64,000 bases of DNA from Paramacrobiotus metropolitanus (lineage: Eukaryota > Tardigrada > Eutardigrada > Parachela > Macrobiotidae): contig NW_026570288.1 in NCBI RefSeq assembly GCF_019649055.1, positions 558,001 to 622,000 of the forward strand, given 5' to 3'. This document shows, piece after piece, positions 52,745-62,837 of the stretch. The notes beneath the pieces were generated by a model. It saw only the letters and a program-made list of their open reading frames with translations, was not told where the DNA came from and searched no databases. How positions within the stretch are numbered: the stretch's first letter is position 1; each line of letters starts with the position of its first letter. The translations under genes and the position numbers were made by a program.

Positions 52745-55700
52745 GCCGACCTCGACCCAGCCACGCTGGAGCGGATAAACGGAATCCTGAAGTCGGCTGA
52801 CGAAGTCATAGCCGAACTCCGACGTATAATGGATATAACCGACCAACAGAGTCCCCAGTACTTGCAGATCGATATCAACTTAGGCCACTTGGAGAACAAC
52901 ACCAAGGAGGTCCGGTTCATTTTGCGACCGACAACAAAACAGTCGGCGAAGAACCGTGAAAGGTTGCAAGTTTTACTGGCAAAGATTGAATCGTTTGTCG
53001 AAGACTTCCGAAAACGGAAGGAAGCCGAAGAACAACGGCGTAAGGCGAAACATCCGCCTTCGGCGAAGAAAGCAAAGGTGCAACAGTCACCAAGGAAGTC
53101 GACCAACTTGGCGGAAACAAATCCACCAGTCGACCAGGACGACCCTATGGACAATGCACCGGTACCACCGTTCGAACACAAAGTCGACGCGATGGATACG
53201 TCGGAACCGGATAATGGCCAACCGAAGCCACTTGTCCGACCGACGACCTTACCCTTGCATAGGGAGCCGAAGACCAGTGAAAACATCGAAGAACGTGGCC
53301 CACGACGACGTCTCTTCTCACCTGCACCGGTCAGAACGAAGGAACAACTCCTCGAACTGATGAGGTCGGCCCCCACATTACCCCCAGCCGAAGAAAAGGA
53401 AAGCCGACCACAAAGGTCGACCCCTTCGGACATCGAACTATTTACTCCCAGCATCCACAAGAGGCTGATGAGAAAAGCAAAATCACTGGACCTGCAACGG
53501 ATACTTTACGAAGCCCAACTGAAGGGAGGTATTTGGAAGCAGAACATGTCCGAAGACGAGCAGACAGAACTTGCTCAACGGATTTATGCCACCACCCAGG
53601 AAAGGGACACGGCCTTACGACGGCTGATGATACTGAGGTGCGGAAAGCAGGAGTTACGACAGCTCCCGCTTGACGCGGCTATTTTAAAGCCGGTCCAACA
53701 GCTCCGCCGACCTCGCATCAACCCGGCCGCCTACACCCTCGAAGTACCACCTCAACCCGGACAGGACGTCACAGACAAAATTCCGATGACAATGTCGGAT
53801 AACAGTGACGAATCCGACCAGGGATACCGGAAAGGTTCACGGATCGAAGACGATCCGACTTACGACGACGACCTAACATGGCAGGACGCGTTGCTACAAG
53901 ATGCACGCACGAACTCAGGTCGGTCGTCGGTATCCAGAACGGAAACGCCGACTCCACGGAGGAGTCGATCACCGGTGAAACAAATCTCGCCGAACCGGGC
54001 AGCATCCCAACCAGTACGGATGCCGAGTCAACCTGCAACGGAACAACCACGTAGGTTCACGCCCAAAACCACTCCGACCAAAGCGAAGAAAACGCCGGAG
54101 GAGATGGACACAACGTCTCCATCGAAGGTTAAAACCGGAACGGAAGCCGAAACGGTACAACAAGAGGCCGAACCGACCTCTGCCCGCTCCGGCCCCGATC
54201 TAACCATAGATGAATCTCGGACAAATGAGCCGGCAACAGAGCCGGTCAGGTCCAGTAAAAAGAAGGAGAAACCTCCACAGGATTTCTCACGCGAGTTCCA
54301 TAATGATCTGGCCTTACGGCACGTCCAAGACCTGACTCGGTCGGAACAGGACGTTAGCGTCGACATCGCATTCCCAGAAGATAGGGACTTATGGAACGCG
54401 TTGAGAACTCGCCGAACTAACTTAACCGGAAACACTGACGCCGTCCGTCGAGAATACGACCGACTAACAGAAAGGATGGCTGAAGTAATGAAACGAATGG
54501 GAGAACGTTATCGGGAGGAAAAGAGCCAGCCGAAGGCACTACAAGATGCCACACCGGCTAAAACTACCGCTCCGACTCCCACGCCGACCTCTAAGACGAC
54601 CTCACAATTGGTCGTCAAGATGAAAGTTCCCCAGCCGATCCGGCAACCATCCGTGCAGATCGACGACGATCCACTGCTCAATTCGCAGGTCATCCACTCG
54701 GCCAACTCGGCTAAGCTGTCACGGAGGGAAAAGAAGAAGGCCAATAAGGAAGCCAAGAAAGAAGCGGCTAAACAGTCCGCCAAACCAGAAACCGAAAAGA
54801 AACCAGCAAAGTCGGACACCAAGGAGTCGACCAAACAGAAGTCGGATCCTTCGGTGAAGACGCCGAAACCTAACCCGGCTAAACGACATAAGTCATCCGA
54901 CGACCTGGATGTCTCCGACGCCGGCCCACAAAGGACCGAGCGGAAAGACAAACCCAGTGAAAAATATGACAGCGAAGCTGCTGAACGACGATTCCAAGAC
55001 CTGATGAAACAGGCCGGCACAAAGCCGACCAAAGCTACGGCTGAACGACCACAGACGTCGTCCAAGCCGGAAGAGTTGTCGGAACCTCAGCCTTCGACCT
55101 CAAAGCAACAGTCTGATGCAGAATCCGACCAAATCTCGGACATCGAAGCAAAGGATTCAATCTCCGACCACGGAGACGGTGACCCATACGAAGGATTTAA
55201 GGGAGATCGGAAGGAAATCTTCCGACACGCACCGGATACTGACGAATCACAGTGGCCGGCCCCTGACGACGTACGTGAACGACTACCCGACCAACAAGAA
55301 GAGGCAGATACGGAGATAGTACTCCGTACTGCTCGGGTACACGTTGAAGTGGTACGCAGCATCAAAAACGCCAAAGACAATGGCACGGACATTTACCAGT
55401 CCTTGGTGCGCGACCTCCTGACTAACGTCCAAGCTGACGGCGCCACATGGCTAACGCATCAACTTATGATGGCAATTGTGGCGTGGACCCTGGACTTCGG
55501 ATTAGCGGTAGCCGTCCACCGACAATGGGGACGGATGGCCGAACTGCTCCCACCAGACGTCATCAAAGCACTTAAAAGCACCTCCGGAAAGAATTCTGAC
55601 GATATACCGACGAGAATTGCCAGGTGCATCGGATACATCAGGAATCCCCGCGGATCGAACTTGGTCCAGATAGCCCGTGTATACAATGTGATGTACATGA

Positions 55701-57358
55701 ACGGCGAGGGGAACATCGACAGCATCATCAACAACATAATCACCGAAGAAATCGCGTCGATGGTTGAAGAATATACTCTTCAGACGACCAATGCGGAACG
55801 CGACCTACCCGTTCGGTACACCGTACCAGGATTCATACCGGAACCACAACGACGTGAGTTTAAACTCCGGATGTCCTACGTCAACAAAGACAAGCCACCA
55901 GCGGGTACGGAAACGATCGTGGAGGAATATAGCGAGACGGACGAACAACCGTCCGGTGCTGCAGCCGACATGCTGCACATCGCTAGATCAGCCGGACAGT
56001 CATCCCAGAAGCGGATCCAGGCTCGCCCCCGACCTCGGGCACCTTTCGAGCCGAAAACGTACATCAGCACGGCGATGGCTCCACAAGGACGAGCAAGTGT
56101 GACCAAACCAGGTCGGAGCACGAAAGGACGGTTTAAGCCGAAGGACACACAGTCACTTCCGCCGACCTCGCCGATGGAAACCTCGCCGGCCCCAGAAGAG
56201 AAGACTCAACGAAAGAGTCAGCCGAAGACAACAAAGTCCAAGAAGAAGCCGGCTAAGAAGGATGAGTCAACCAAGTCCGAATCCGAAGACGACGATGAGG
56301 ACGATGAAGACTTCCAAACACCTGGAAGTGGATCGGGAAAAGACGACGACGACGACGACAACGGTAAACCACCACCGCCACCGCCTTCGGCGCCCCAACA
56401 GCAGGGCGAACCGGAAATATCCGACAAACAGGATAAGCCACCGGCCGACGGTAACAATGCCGACGAGCCGATGCAAGAAGATAGTGGCGACGTCTACGTC
56501 CCCCGTTACTACGGTCAACGGATACCAGTAACCCCCGACTCTGAACCAGATCAACTCCTAACGGAATGGGATGAAGATACCAGGGAGGAATTACCAAACG
56601 ACATCCCCCCACTGGCTAATGTACGGGTAAAATACACCGGTATGATGCGAGCCCAACAGCCGAAACCTTCCGTCTCGGAATACGACCCCGGATGGATGTA
56701 CACGTTTGCGGCTTTGAAGGCTCTCGCGACCCGTGGACCGAAGTTCGCTACGCCGAGGATCGCCTTTAAACTCCTCCAACACTGGAAGGTGAACGAAGGC
56801 GAGTGGCGACAATTGAGCTACAACAACGTCAAACGGTATTGCGAACTCGGCTACCAACGCGGAAAAATAATCCGGACACATGCCAGCAACAAGCGCATGT
56901 ATTACGAATTTCCACCGGATAAACTGGACCCGGCCCCCGATACATATGAAGGATGGGTACACGCCATTGAAGCGTGTATGGAAATGACGTGGCATCCAGA
57001 AGGAATAACGCGCGGTGAACTCATGCACCAACTATTGGCGCGGTTCGACTTCGCTCGACTGGCGAAGAAACCTCAACTGTCCGACCCGAAATACAAGCCG
57101 AAGAAAGATCCCCGGAACAAGGGATATGACCTGGCCGACGAGCTGGAGTGGGTCCTGGAAAAGGGATTCTTCCAGAAACGTTTCGCCTCGAGTACGGACA
57201 ACATCCAAGGCGGCCAGCGGTTCGTGGCTTGTAACCCGTCGACACACCGACACGGACATCTACCAAAGGAACGACCGGCCACGGAGCAACAGAACGAGTC
57301 GACCGACTCTCTCCAAGTGGACCGGCCGGAACCAACCGACCCTCCTACTCGGGAATGA
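52745..57358 (+). CDS. Accessory polyprotein P1 of element 2, C-terminal part
   Basis: Same frame as the segment before the TAG; first ATG 52829 (1509 codons). Domains in order: one more helical unit; a Lys/Pro-rich linker; a conserved block with PRINPAAYTL; Arg/Ser-Pro-rich basic region; QVIHSANS; long Lys/Glu-rich low complexity; a ~200-residue domain with IARCIGYIRNPRGSNLVQIAR and RYTVPGFIP; an acidic Asp/Glu/Pro linker; and a ~190-residue C-terminal domain with two winged-helix-like units (GWMYTFAALKAL..., GITRGELMHQLL). Element 1 encodes the same order across three broken frames. No known family recognised. Confidence 0.8.
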   Translation, partial: ADLDPATLERINGILKSADEVIAELRRIMDITDQQSPQYLQIDINLGHLENNTKEVRFILRPTTKQSAKNRERLQVLLAKIESFVEDFRKRKEAEEQRRKAKHPPSAKKAKVQQSPRKSTNLAETNPPVDQDDPMDNAPVPPFEHKVDAMDTSEPDNGQPKPLVRPTTLPLHREPKTSENIEERGPRRRLFSPAPVRTKEQLLELMRSAPTLPPAEEKESRPQRSTPSDIELFTPSIHKRLMRKAKSLDLQRILYEAQLKGGIWKQNMSEDEQTELAQRIYATTQERDTALRRLMILRCGKQELRQLPLDAAILKPVQQLRRPRINPAAYTLEVPPQPGQDVTDKIPMTMSDNSDESDQGYRKGSRIEDDPTYDDDLTWQDALLQDARTNSGRSSVSRTETPTPRRSRSPVKQISPNRAASQPVRMPSQPATEQPRRFTPKTTPTKAKKTPEEMDTTSPSKVKTGTEAETVQQEAEPTSARSGPDLTIDESRTNEPATEPVRSSKKKEKPPQDFSREFHNDLALRHVQDLTRSEQDVSVDIAFPEDRDLWNALRTRRTNLTGNTDAVRREYDRLTERMAEVMKRMGERYREEKSQPKALQDATPAKTTAPTPTPTSKTTSQLVVKMKVPQPIRQPSVQIDDDPLLNSQVIHSANSAKLSRREKKKANKEAKKEAAKQSAKPETEKKPAKSDTKESTKQKSDPSVKTPKPNPAKRHKSSDDLDVSDAGPQRTERKDKPSEKYDSEAAERRFQDLMKQAGTKPTKATAERPQTSSKPEELSEPQPSTSKQQSDAESDQISDIEAKDSISDHGDGDPYEGFKGDRKEIFRHAPDTDESQWPAPDDVRERLPDQQEEADTEIVLRTARVHVEVVRSIKNAKDNGTDIYQSLVRDLLTNVQADGATWLTHQLMMAIVAWTLDFGLAVAVHRQWGRMAELLPPDVIKALKSTSGKNSDDIPTRIARCIGYIRNPRGSNLVQIARVYNVMYMNGEGNIDSIINNIITEEIASMVEEYTLQTTNAERDLPVRYTVPGFIPEPQRREFKLRMSYVNKDKPPAGTETIVEEYSETDEQPSGAAADMLHIARSAGQSSQKRIQARPRPRAPFEPKTYISTAMAPQGRASVTKPGRSTKGRFKPKDTQSLPPTSPMETSPAPEEKTQRKSQPKTTKSKKKPAKKDESTKSESEDDDEDDEDFQTPGSGSGKDDDDDDNGKPPPPPPSAPQQQGEPEISDKQDKPPADGNNADEPMQEDSGDVYVPRYYGQRIPVTPDSEPDQLLTEWDEDTREELPNDIPPLANVRVKYTGMMRAQQPKPSVSEYDPGWMYTFAALKALATRGPKFATPRIAFKLLQHWKVNEGEWRQLSYNNVKRYCELGYQRGKIIRTHASNKRMYYEFPPDKLDPAPDTYEGWVHAIEACMEMTWHPEGITRGELMHQLLARFDFARLAKKPQLSDPKYKPKKDPRNKGYDLADELEWVLEKGFFQKRFASSTDNIQGGQRFVACNPSTHRHGHLPKERPATEQQNESTDSLQVDRPEPTDPPTRE

Positions 57359-57407
57359 GGAGACGCAGAACGCGTCGGAGGAGTTGCAGAACCGACTACC
57401 TCCATCA

Positions 57408-57424
57408 AACACCACAAAGGTGTT
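57408..57424 (+). repeat. Hairpin AACACC-ACAAA-GGTGTT
   Basis: Perfect 6-bp arms around ACAAA, between P1 and P2; arms unlike any other copy. Confidence 0.8.
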
Positions 57425-57559
57425 ATCGACCAACAGAAGTCGACCTACCTCAGTGGCACCACAAAGGCGCCCTGTACCAGCTCGAGAACCGACCTGGCCC
57501 GACCGTAGTAATTATAGGGTGTAGAACCATAGACATATAACATAGGACGCATCCGACAA

Positions 57560-57587
57560 GAGGATTGCTTAACTTTTATTTTAATAG
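57560..57587 (+). promoter_or_regulatory. Splice acceptor for P2, element 2
   Basis: Branch-like GCTTAAC, then TTTTATTTTAATAG ending at 57587. The exon starts CCT CGA ACG in phase 0 with the P2 frame, which has stops just upstream and no ATG, so the start codon must come from elsewhere. Confidence 0.65.
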
Positions 57588-58043
57588 CCTCGAACGGAAG
57601 CCTTCACCAGAGACTGCCAAAGATGCAGCGAGAATGCGACGCCCCAGGGCAACAGACTCCCATGCGCGCAGTGCATCATTTCTTTTACGAATGACCGAAC
57701 CCCGGACACCGGAAGACAGACATATGCCCTGGCCCAAGCTCTGTACTTGAACGTCGTTGCTGGAAACCTCAGCGCGTACAGATACTTGGCTGGCCGAGAG
57801 AACCTCGTCAACCAGCTGCGGGCGTACGAACAGGATAATTTGGCCACCATCCAACGTCAAAGAACCGACGACGAAGGTTGGAGGGGCACTCGACCTCCTG
57901 TATTGACACACCGACTCCTTGAATGGCGCCAGCAACAAGACCTGGTACGCCAAGAAGACGAAAAGAAGAAACTTAAGGAGGTCACGAGAAGATCTCTAAA
58001 ATGGAAGTTTACCCACCACCGACCCGTTACGAACCGGAAATAA
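57588..58043 (+). CDS. Accessory protein P2 of element 2, N-terminal part
   Basis: Open from the acceptor to TAA 58041-58043 with no ATG near the start. Residues ~9-35 have CQRC...CAQC, a likely zinc site equivalent to CADC...CAYH in element 1. LNVVAGNLSAY, LR.YEQ and GW.GTRPPVL follow and match element 1. An ACG stands where element 1 has its ATG. A leader exon ending in ATG (as at the LTR/PBS junction) would start it in frame. It overlaps the next frame (58001) by 43 bases. Confidence 0.6.
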   Translation, partial: PRTEAFTRDCQRCSENATPQGNRLPCAQCIISFTNDRTPDTGRQTYALAQALYLNVVAGNLSAYRYLAGRENLVNQLRAYEQDNLATIQRQRTDDEGWRGTRPPVLTHRLLEWRQQQDLVRQEDEKKKLKEVTRRSLKWKFTHHRPVTNRK

Positions 58044-59761
58044 CGGTTCGGTTACCGGCACCCACACAGGGTCGCTCGGAACCAGAACAGTTGGTTAAAG
58101 AAATACGTGAAGTCTTCGTCGGAGATCCGCACCGACCACTTCAGAGTATTGAGATGAAAATGATGATGAACATGCCGGACGGAACCCGACAGCTGGTTAC
58201 CCTGACTCCGGCTACATCCGAACAGTTGACGGCTATCCCACAAAGGGCTACGCCGGTCATTACCCAAGCTCAACCGATAGTGTCCCAACAGATCCCACAA
58301 CCTGGACCAGCAGCGCAACCAATGGCGCCGCCGCCGTCGACGACTCAACAGCAGCGCCGACCGGCTAGAAACTTGGCAGGGCACGACCTCCGGCATCGAA
58401 TCGGCCACGACGCTCGACACAGAATCGAGGAACAACGGGCCATTATTCGAGGAGCTGGAAAAGAACCTACCAGACCTCCACCCGGCAAACGAACCGGAGC
58501 TGAAGAAATCAGCATCGGACTGGTCGTCGACTCAACCAGTAAGTCGAAACGGAACTTTATCCCACCAGAGCCGCAGCCGGATGCCGACATGGCGGAACCG
58601 GTAGCGCAACCCGAAGCACAACCCGACCAAATGGATGTGGACGTAGCCGATCAAATGGCAAATCTCCCACAAGTGGAGGTGCCGGCTCGAGAAGACCCTC
58701 GTTACGACGTCGCCCGCCGACAGGGAATTGAAGTCGTCATGCCACATCCGACCGAACGAACGGACTACATCATGAACACCATGGAATACGAGGAACGACA
58801 TCGCCCACAAGTATGGCGTATGGTCGAAAACTTACGACAGTTCCTCATCCGATCCGGCTACCAGACCCTGATGGAACGACATCAATGGTTGCCGACCTTC
58901 AACATGACCAGTCACACCAACCCAAATATGGAACATCCATATGACCGAGCGAACGCCTTGCCGTCGATGACCGACCCGGCCTTGCTGAACACACCGCTGT
59001 ACAGTCCGGACGGACCACGGTTAAGTCAGCTCGGCCCACGCGAATACCAGTACGACGAGCTGGAAAGCGTAGCCCAGTTCGTCATCACCGACGCACACCC
59101 GGCTTTTGTCATTACGGCGGCTCGAGCGGCTCTGGACTTGCTGCAATATCTCCCACAAGAGGAGATCGCATTGGAACAGAACAGTACGGCAGCGGTACTA
59201 CGATACCTCTTTGCAGCACGACTTGGCAATTACCATTGCCACTTTACCCTATATGGACTTTATCGGAACCAGAGGATCCCACCAGCGCTAGAAACCATCG
59301 TAGCCCAACTCGGCTCGCCGATGAGAAGCATCATCCTAGCCGTCTGGTTACGGGATCTTCTCTTCGCCCACGAACGGCATGCTGGACGATACGCTATCCG
59401 AACCCAAGAGCAGATCGACACGTACGACGACGCACCTCGATTTGTGAGCTGGTACCGCCAACAGAAGCACTTACCAGCTGGATTTACTTCACATCCCTAC
59501 GAAGAAGGAATGTCGGACGACTTGGCACCGGGCGCACGACCCTTAGCACGGAAGTTGCGGAAACAAGGAGCCAAGGCAAAGAAGTCCCAAGCTGAACACC
59601 CTGGACAGGAGACGGAGGACGACAATGCGTCCCAACGAAGTAGTTCTGTCAGCTGCAAACCAGGGGAGTCCACATTACGACCTCATCACCGACCAAAACC
59701 GGACGATGACGAAGAAGATTACTTCGGCGGCGATGCGCCGGTCGATGTGAACTTGGGATAG
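58001..59761 (+). CDS. Accessory protein P2 of element 2, main part
   Basis: 586 residues from ATG 58001. Gln/Pro-rich first half with an Arg/His segment (GHDLRHRIGHDARHRIEEQR), then a conserved ~300-residue domain: DYIMNTMEYEER, LPTFNMTSHT, NALPS, AQFVITDAHPAFVITAARAA, LRYLFAARLGNYH. The same motifs are in 4565-6621 of element 1. The C-terminus is acidic. In element 1 the N-terminal zinc part and this part share one frame, so here they are separated by a frame change near 58000. No membrane segment. Function unknown. Confidence 0.8.
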   Translation: MEVYPPPTRYEPEITVRLPAPTQGRSEPEQLVKEIREVFVGDPHRPLQSIEMKMMMNMPDGTRQLVTLTPATSEQLTAIPQRATPVITQAQPIVSQQIPQPGPAAQPMAPPPSTTQQQRRPARNLAGHDLRHRIGHDARHRIEEQRAIIRGAGKEPTRPPPGKRTGAEEISIGLVVDSTSKSKRNFIPPEPQPDADMAEPVAQPEAQPDQMDVDVADQMANLPQVEVPAREDPRYDVARRQGIEVVMPHPTERTDYIMNTMEYEERHRPQVWRMVENLRQFLIRSGYQTLMERHQWLPTFNMTSHTNPNMEHPYDRANALPSMTDPALLNTPLYSPDGPRLSQLGPREYQYDELESVAQFVITDAHPAFVITAARAALDLLQYLPQEEIALEQNSTAAVLRYLFAARLGNYHCHFTLYGLYRNQRIPPALETIVAQLGSPMRSIILAVWLRDLLFAHERHAGRYAIRTQEQIDTYDDAPRFVSWYRQQKHLPAGFTSHPYEEGMSDDLAPGARPLARKLRKQGAKAKKSQAEHPGQETEDDNASQRSSSVSCKPGESTLRPHHRPKPDDDEEDYFGGDAPVDVNLG

Positions 59762-59765
59762 GGGC

Positions 59766-59786
59766 AGGTTTCCACAAAGGAAACCT
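59766..59786 (+). repeat. Hairpin AGGTTTCC-ACAAA-GGAAACCT
   Basis: Perfect 8-bp arms, five bases after the P2 stop. Confidence 0.85.
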
Positions 59787-59975
59787 AGTCCTAGGACTTA
59801 GAGCCGAGAACCGGCATGGTCGAGAACCGACCTGGTCGAGAACCGACCTGGCTAAGAATCAGCCTAGCTGAGAAACAGCACCGTCGAGAAACGACACGGA
59901 AATGTGAACGGATACCATACTTCAGTTCTTACACCATGGACGTAACAGACGTCGACACACGATAACGCCATTAAA

Positions 59976-59994
59976 GCCGACCACAAAGGTCGGC
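59976..59994 (+). repeat. Hairpin GCCGACC-ACAAA-GGTCGGC
   Basis: Perfect 7-bp arms in the 3' region. A shorter CGACC/GGTCG copy lies near 60556. Confidence 0.85.
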
Positions 59995-61819
59995 CGGATT
60001 CTTCGGTCTGACCCGGAAACGTGTGGTTAGACCTGGGTAGTTCGGTCCTTTCACCGTACCGGCACGTCCCCCGAGGAATCCCCTGGAAAGAACTGAGCAA
60101 CCGACCTCAGTTCCCCAGCATGGCATGCGCAGACCGCGGAACCACGTAGGCTAACACAGCACATCGTGAACCACATCTGCTACAGTTGGAACCAACAGAC
60201 GTTCCGGCTAAAATCGTGGAAACCACACCCAACCGTCTGTTACATGGTGAGATTGAAGATTACTCCGGCCAACCGACTCTGGAGTGAAGACCGAGAGGAT
60301 AACGCTAGCATGTTGCTAAATACGGAACTGCGTATTTATCATCATGCTTGCTTGGCACCCATGGCCGACTCGAGAATCGAGCAGCCGACCAGTAACCATC
60401 GTCTCCGAAAACAGTCGGATACTGGGATAAGCCGACCACAAAGGTTGACCGTGCCCAGAAAATACGACAACAGATCGCGGTAACCACGACCGGCTACCTT
60501 ACCCGACTCAACATGGGAAGCAGGAAAGCACCAGCCAGGATCTGCTGCCTTAGCCGACCACAAAGGTCGTACATGCTATAGGTAGATACCGCAGACCGCG
60601 GTAATAACCACGATCGCAACCGTCAGAAAGTCGTACCGGATTCTCCGCTGAACCCAGAGTTACAGACTCTGTACCTGGAGTCCAACCGACGTCTCCCCCG
60701 GAGGATATTGGACATAACGGCCGATTCACCGGTGAACACGACTACGCGCGCCTTGAACGTGCTGCCATTCCCGGAAGAGGAACAGCGACGGTGATTTGGC
60801 TACCGGCGTACCAACGACTCCGCCGCGACCTGCTTCCCCAGGACTCAAATGGAACATCCTAGGCAGATCGTACTAGTAGTTACGACCTGCATCCCTTAAC
60901 AAGTCCGTTGACGGAAAACAACTGCCCGCAACAGAACCGGCCAGCTGTTCTGCGTCATCGGCGAGAAACGAATCTCCCCTGCGGACAAGAGTCGTCTAAC
61001 CCCAACAGAAGTGGCTAGGTGTCTCTGGTTCGCGACGAAAAACGATAAAGTGGATCTCATGCGACCTCAGGACCCTTGCATGTGCATGAAGATGGATCCT
61101 CGCCGGCAACCAGACCCGGCCAGATTTAAACCAAAGAGCTTGTTCCGTGAGCTGGGACCACAAAGGCCCCTTTTCACCACAAGCATGCATGACTGCCTGA
61201 TGGAAACGGACTGTTCGGCCAACAGACGCCACAGCCACAGGAGAAACGGAGTTATGCTGCCGAATGTCCTTTTGCCAGTCCGAACTGACCGAGGGATATT
61301 CAGACACTGGAAACCCAGTCAACTGTAGCTGGATGGGCGGCACACCCGGAATTGAATTAACCATGACAAGGGACGTACAGCAGACCTCGAATCGGAGGTC
61401 GGAACTGACCGAACGGAGGTCGGAAATGTACGACAACACGTCGGATGAAGTAACTACCAGTCGGAAATCGACCTCCTAACGGAAGAATACATCTTTTGGA
61501 CGGATGAAAACATGCTTCAACCGACCAACGGGAGCCGATAGCCGACCTCCGACCTCCAACATGGATAACCGACCAAGGTCGGACATGGATGACGACCGAC
61601 AACAGGTCGGCTAAAGTGGTCAAAACTAAAAGAAGAGGTCGGACAGAAGAACGCGAACATCGCCAGTTACCTCGATCGACCATCGAGGAACGAAAATTCC
61701 GACCACCCGCCTTCTAGCATTGCAACCGACCAATGCCCGGAAAACATTACGACCGACCACAGGTCGGATCGGCACAACGGAATGCCGACCAAGAAGTTAA
61801 CGGATGGAAACACTACTCC

Positions 61820-61834
61820 GTGCCACAAAGGCAC
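61820..61834 (+). repeat. Hairpin GTGCC-ACAAA-GGCAC
   Basis: Perfect 5-bp arms; arms differ from other copies. Confidence 0.8.
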
Positions 61835-61990
61835 AAGGTAGTAGTCAACTGACCATTTCCACCGCGAGAAACATGAAAATTCCGACCGGACCTTCGAGCC
61901 AGTTCGACTCGGATGAAACCATAACCCGGCTCGTGGTAGCAGATTGAACGGTTTTAACCGATCACTTTTTAAACGGAACTGCTCTACTCA

Positions 61991-62007
61991 GCAGCCACAA
62001 AGGTTGC
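61991..62007 (+). repeat. Hairpin GCAGCC-ACAAA-GGTTGC
   Basis: Six pairs including one G-U wobble, which pairs in RNA but not in DNA. Confidence 0.75.
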
Positions 62008-62822
62008 ACGACATGAGTATCGGTTTTTCCGACCTGACTTCGGAATTCGGAACTTAGCCGGATTTCCATGCCGCCGGTCAACTTACCGGTAGGCCGACCT
62101 TGGTAAACCGACCTCGGTCTAACTCCTCCACATAGAGAGGATGCTTCGGCATTCGCAACTGCGACAGTGCCTCTCCATTCGTAACAGACGGATGCGAGTC
62201 GGAAGTAAGTGTTTCACCGTGCTTACCCGACTTAGGTGAATTTCACCGGTTATGACGGATAACCCGAGAACCGACGCCTCGGATCCAGTCTACCGGACAA
62301 CGTTGGACAGGAGACCCCGTGGACTCGACGCCCCGTGGAAGTCATCCTAGTCGGAATAAAGCCCCCGGACAGATTTTTGCATTTTTCTAGATTTTTTCCT
62401 AACAAACGGAATTGTATTTTTCTAGTTAGATCTCTTTGACAGATCTGTTTTGTTTAACTCTTGCTCACAGGAATTGTGATTAAACTTTATTGCATATTTT
62501 TCTTTCGCGTTGTATAAGACTTCATTACATTTCTCCTTTTTACATTGTTCTCCGATGCCAACCGAAGCAACAAGCCAGCCAACAGACGCCAGCCAACAGA
62601 CGCATTACCGGTCCAACGAAACGCCCGAGCGACCTCCGGATTTTCGGCCGTGAGCTGCTTGCCTCTCACGGGTCTGGAAGGAAAACATGGGACGGTCAAC
62701 CGGACACCGGACTCCCACGGCCAGAGGACGCGTACCGGCGACCCCACAATGGGTCTCACCGGAGAGTTGTGCGATACACTGGTGCGGTACCGAGTCGGAG
62801 CATCCTTCGCGGGAGCTCGGAT

Positions 62823-62837
62823 TCCCGCCCAGAGGCA
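62823..62837 (+). other. Conserved pre-LTR motif in the PPT position
   Basis: TCCCGCCCAGAGGCA directly before the 3' LTR, shared with element 1. Confidence 0.55.

Larger units (their letters stand above)
59762..62822 (+). other. Long hairpin-rich 3' non-coding region of element 2
   Basis: About 3.1 kb without a credible ORF. It is rich in CCACAAAGG-centred hairpins and CCGACC/GGTCGG pairs. Repeats of GTCGAGAACCGACC occur near 59820-59850. An AT-rich stretch (62370-62550) and a direct repeat of CCAGCCAACAGACGC (about 62570-62605) lie near the end. Confidence 0.7.

Noticed and set aside
60166-61683. Short open frames in the 3' region of element 2
   Set aside because: No conservation with element 1 and interrupted by hairpin repeats.
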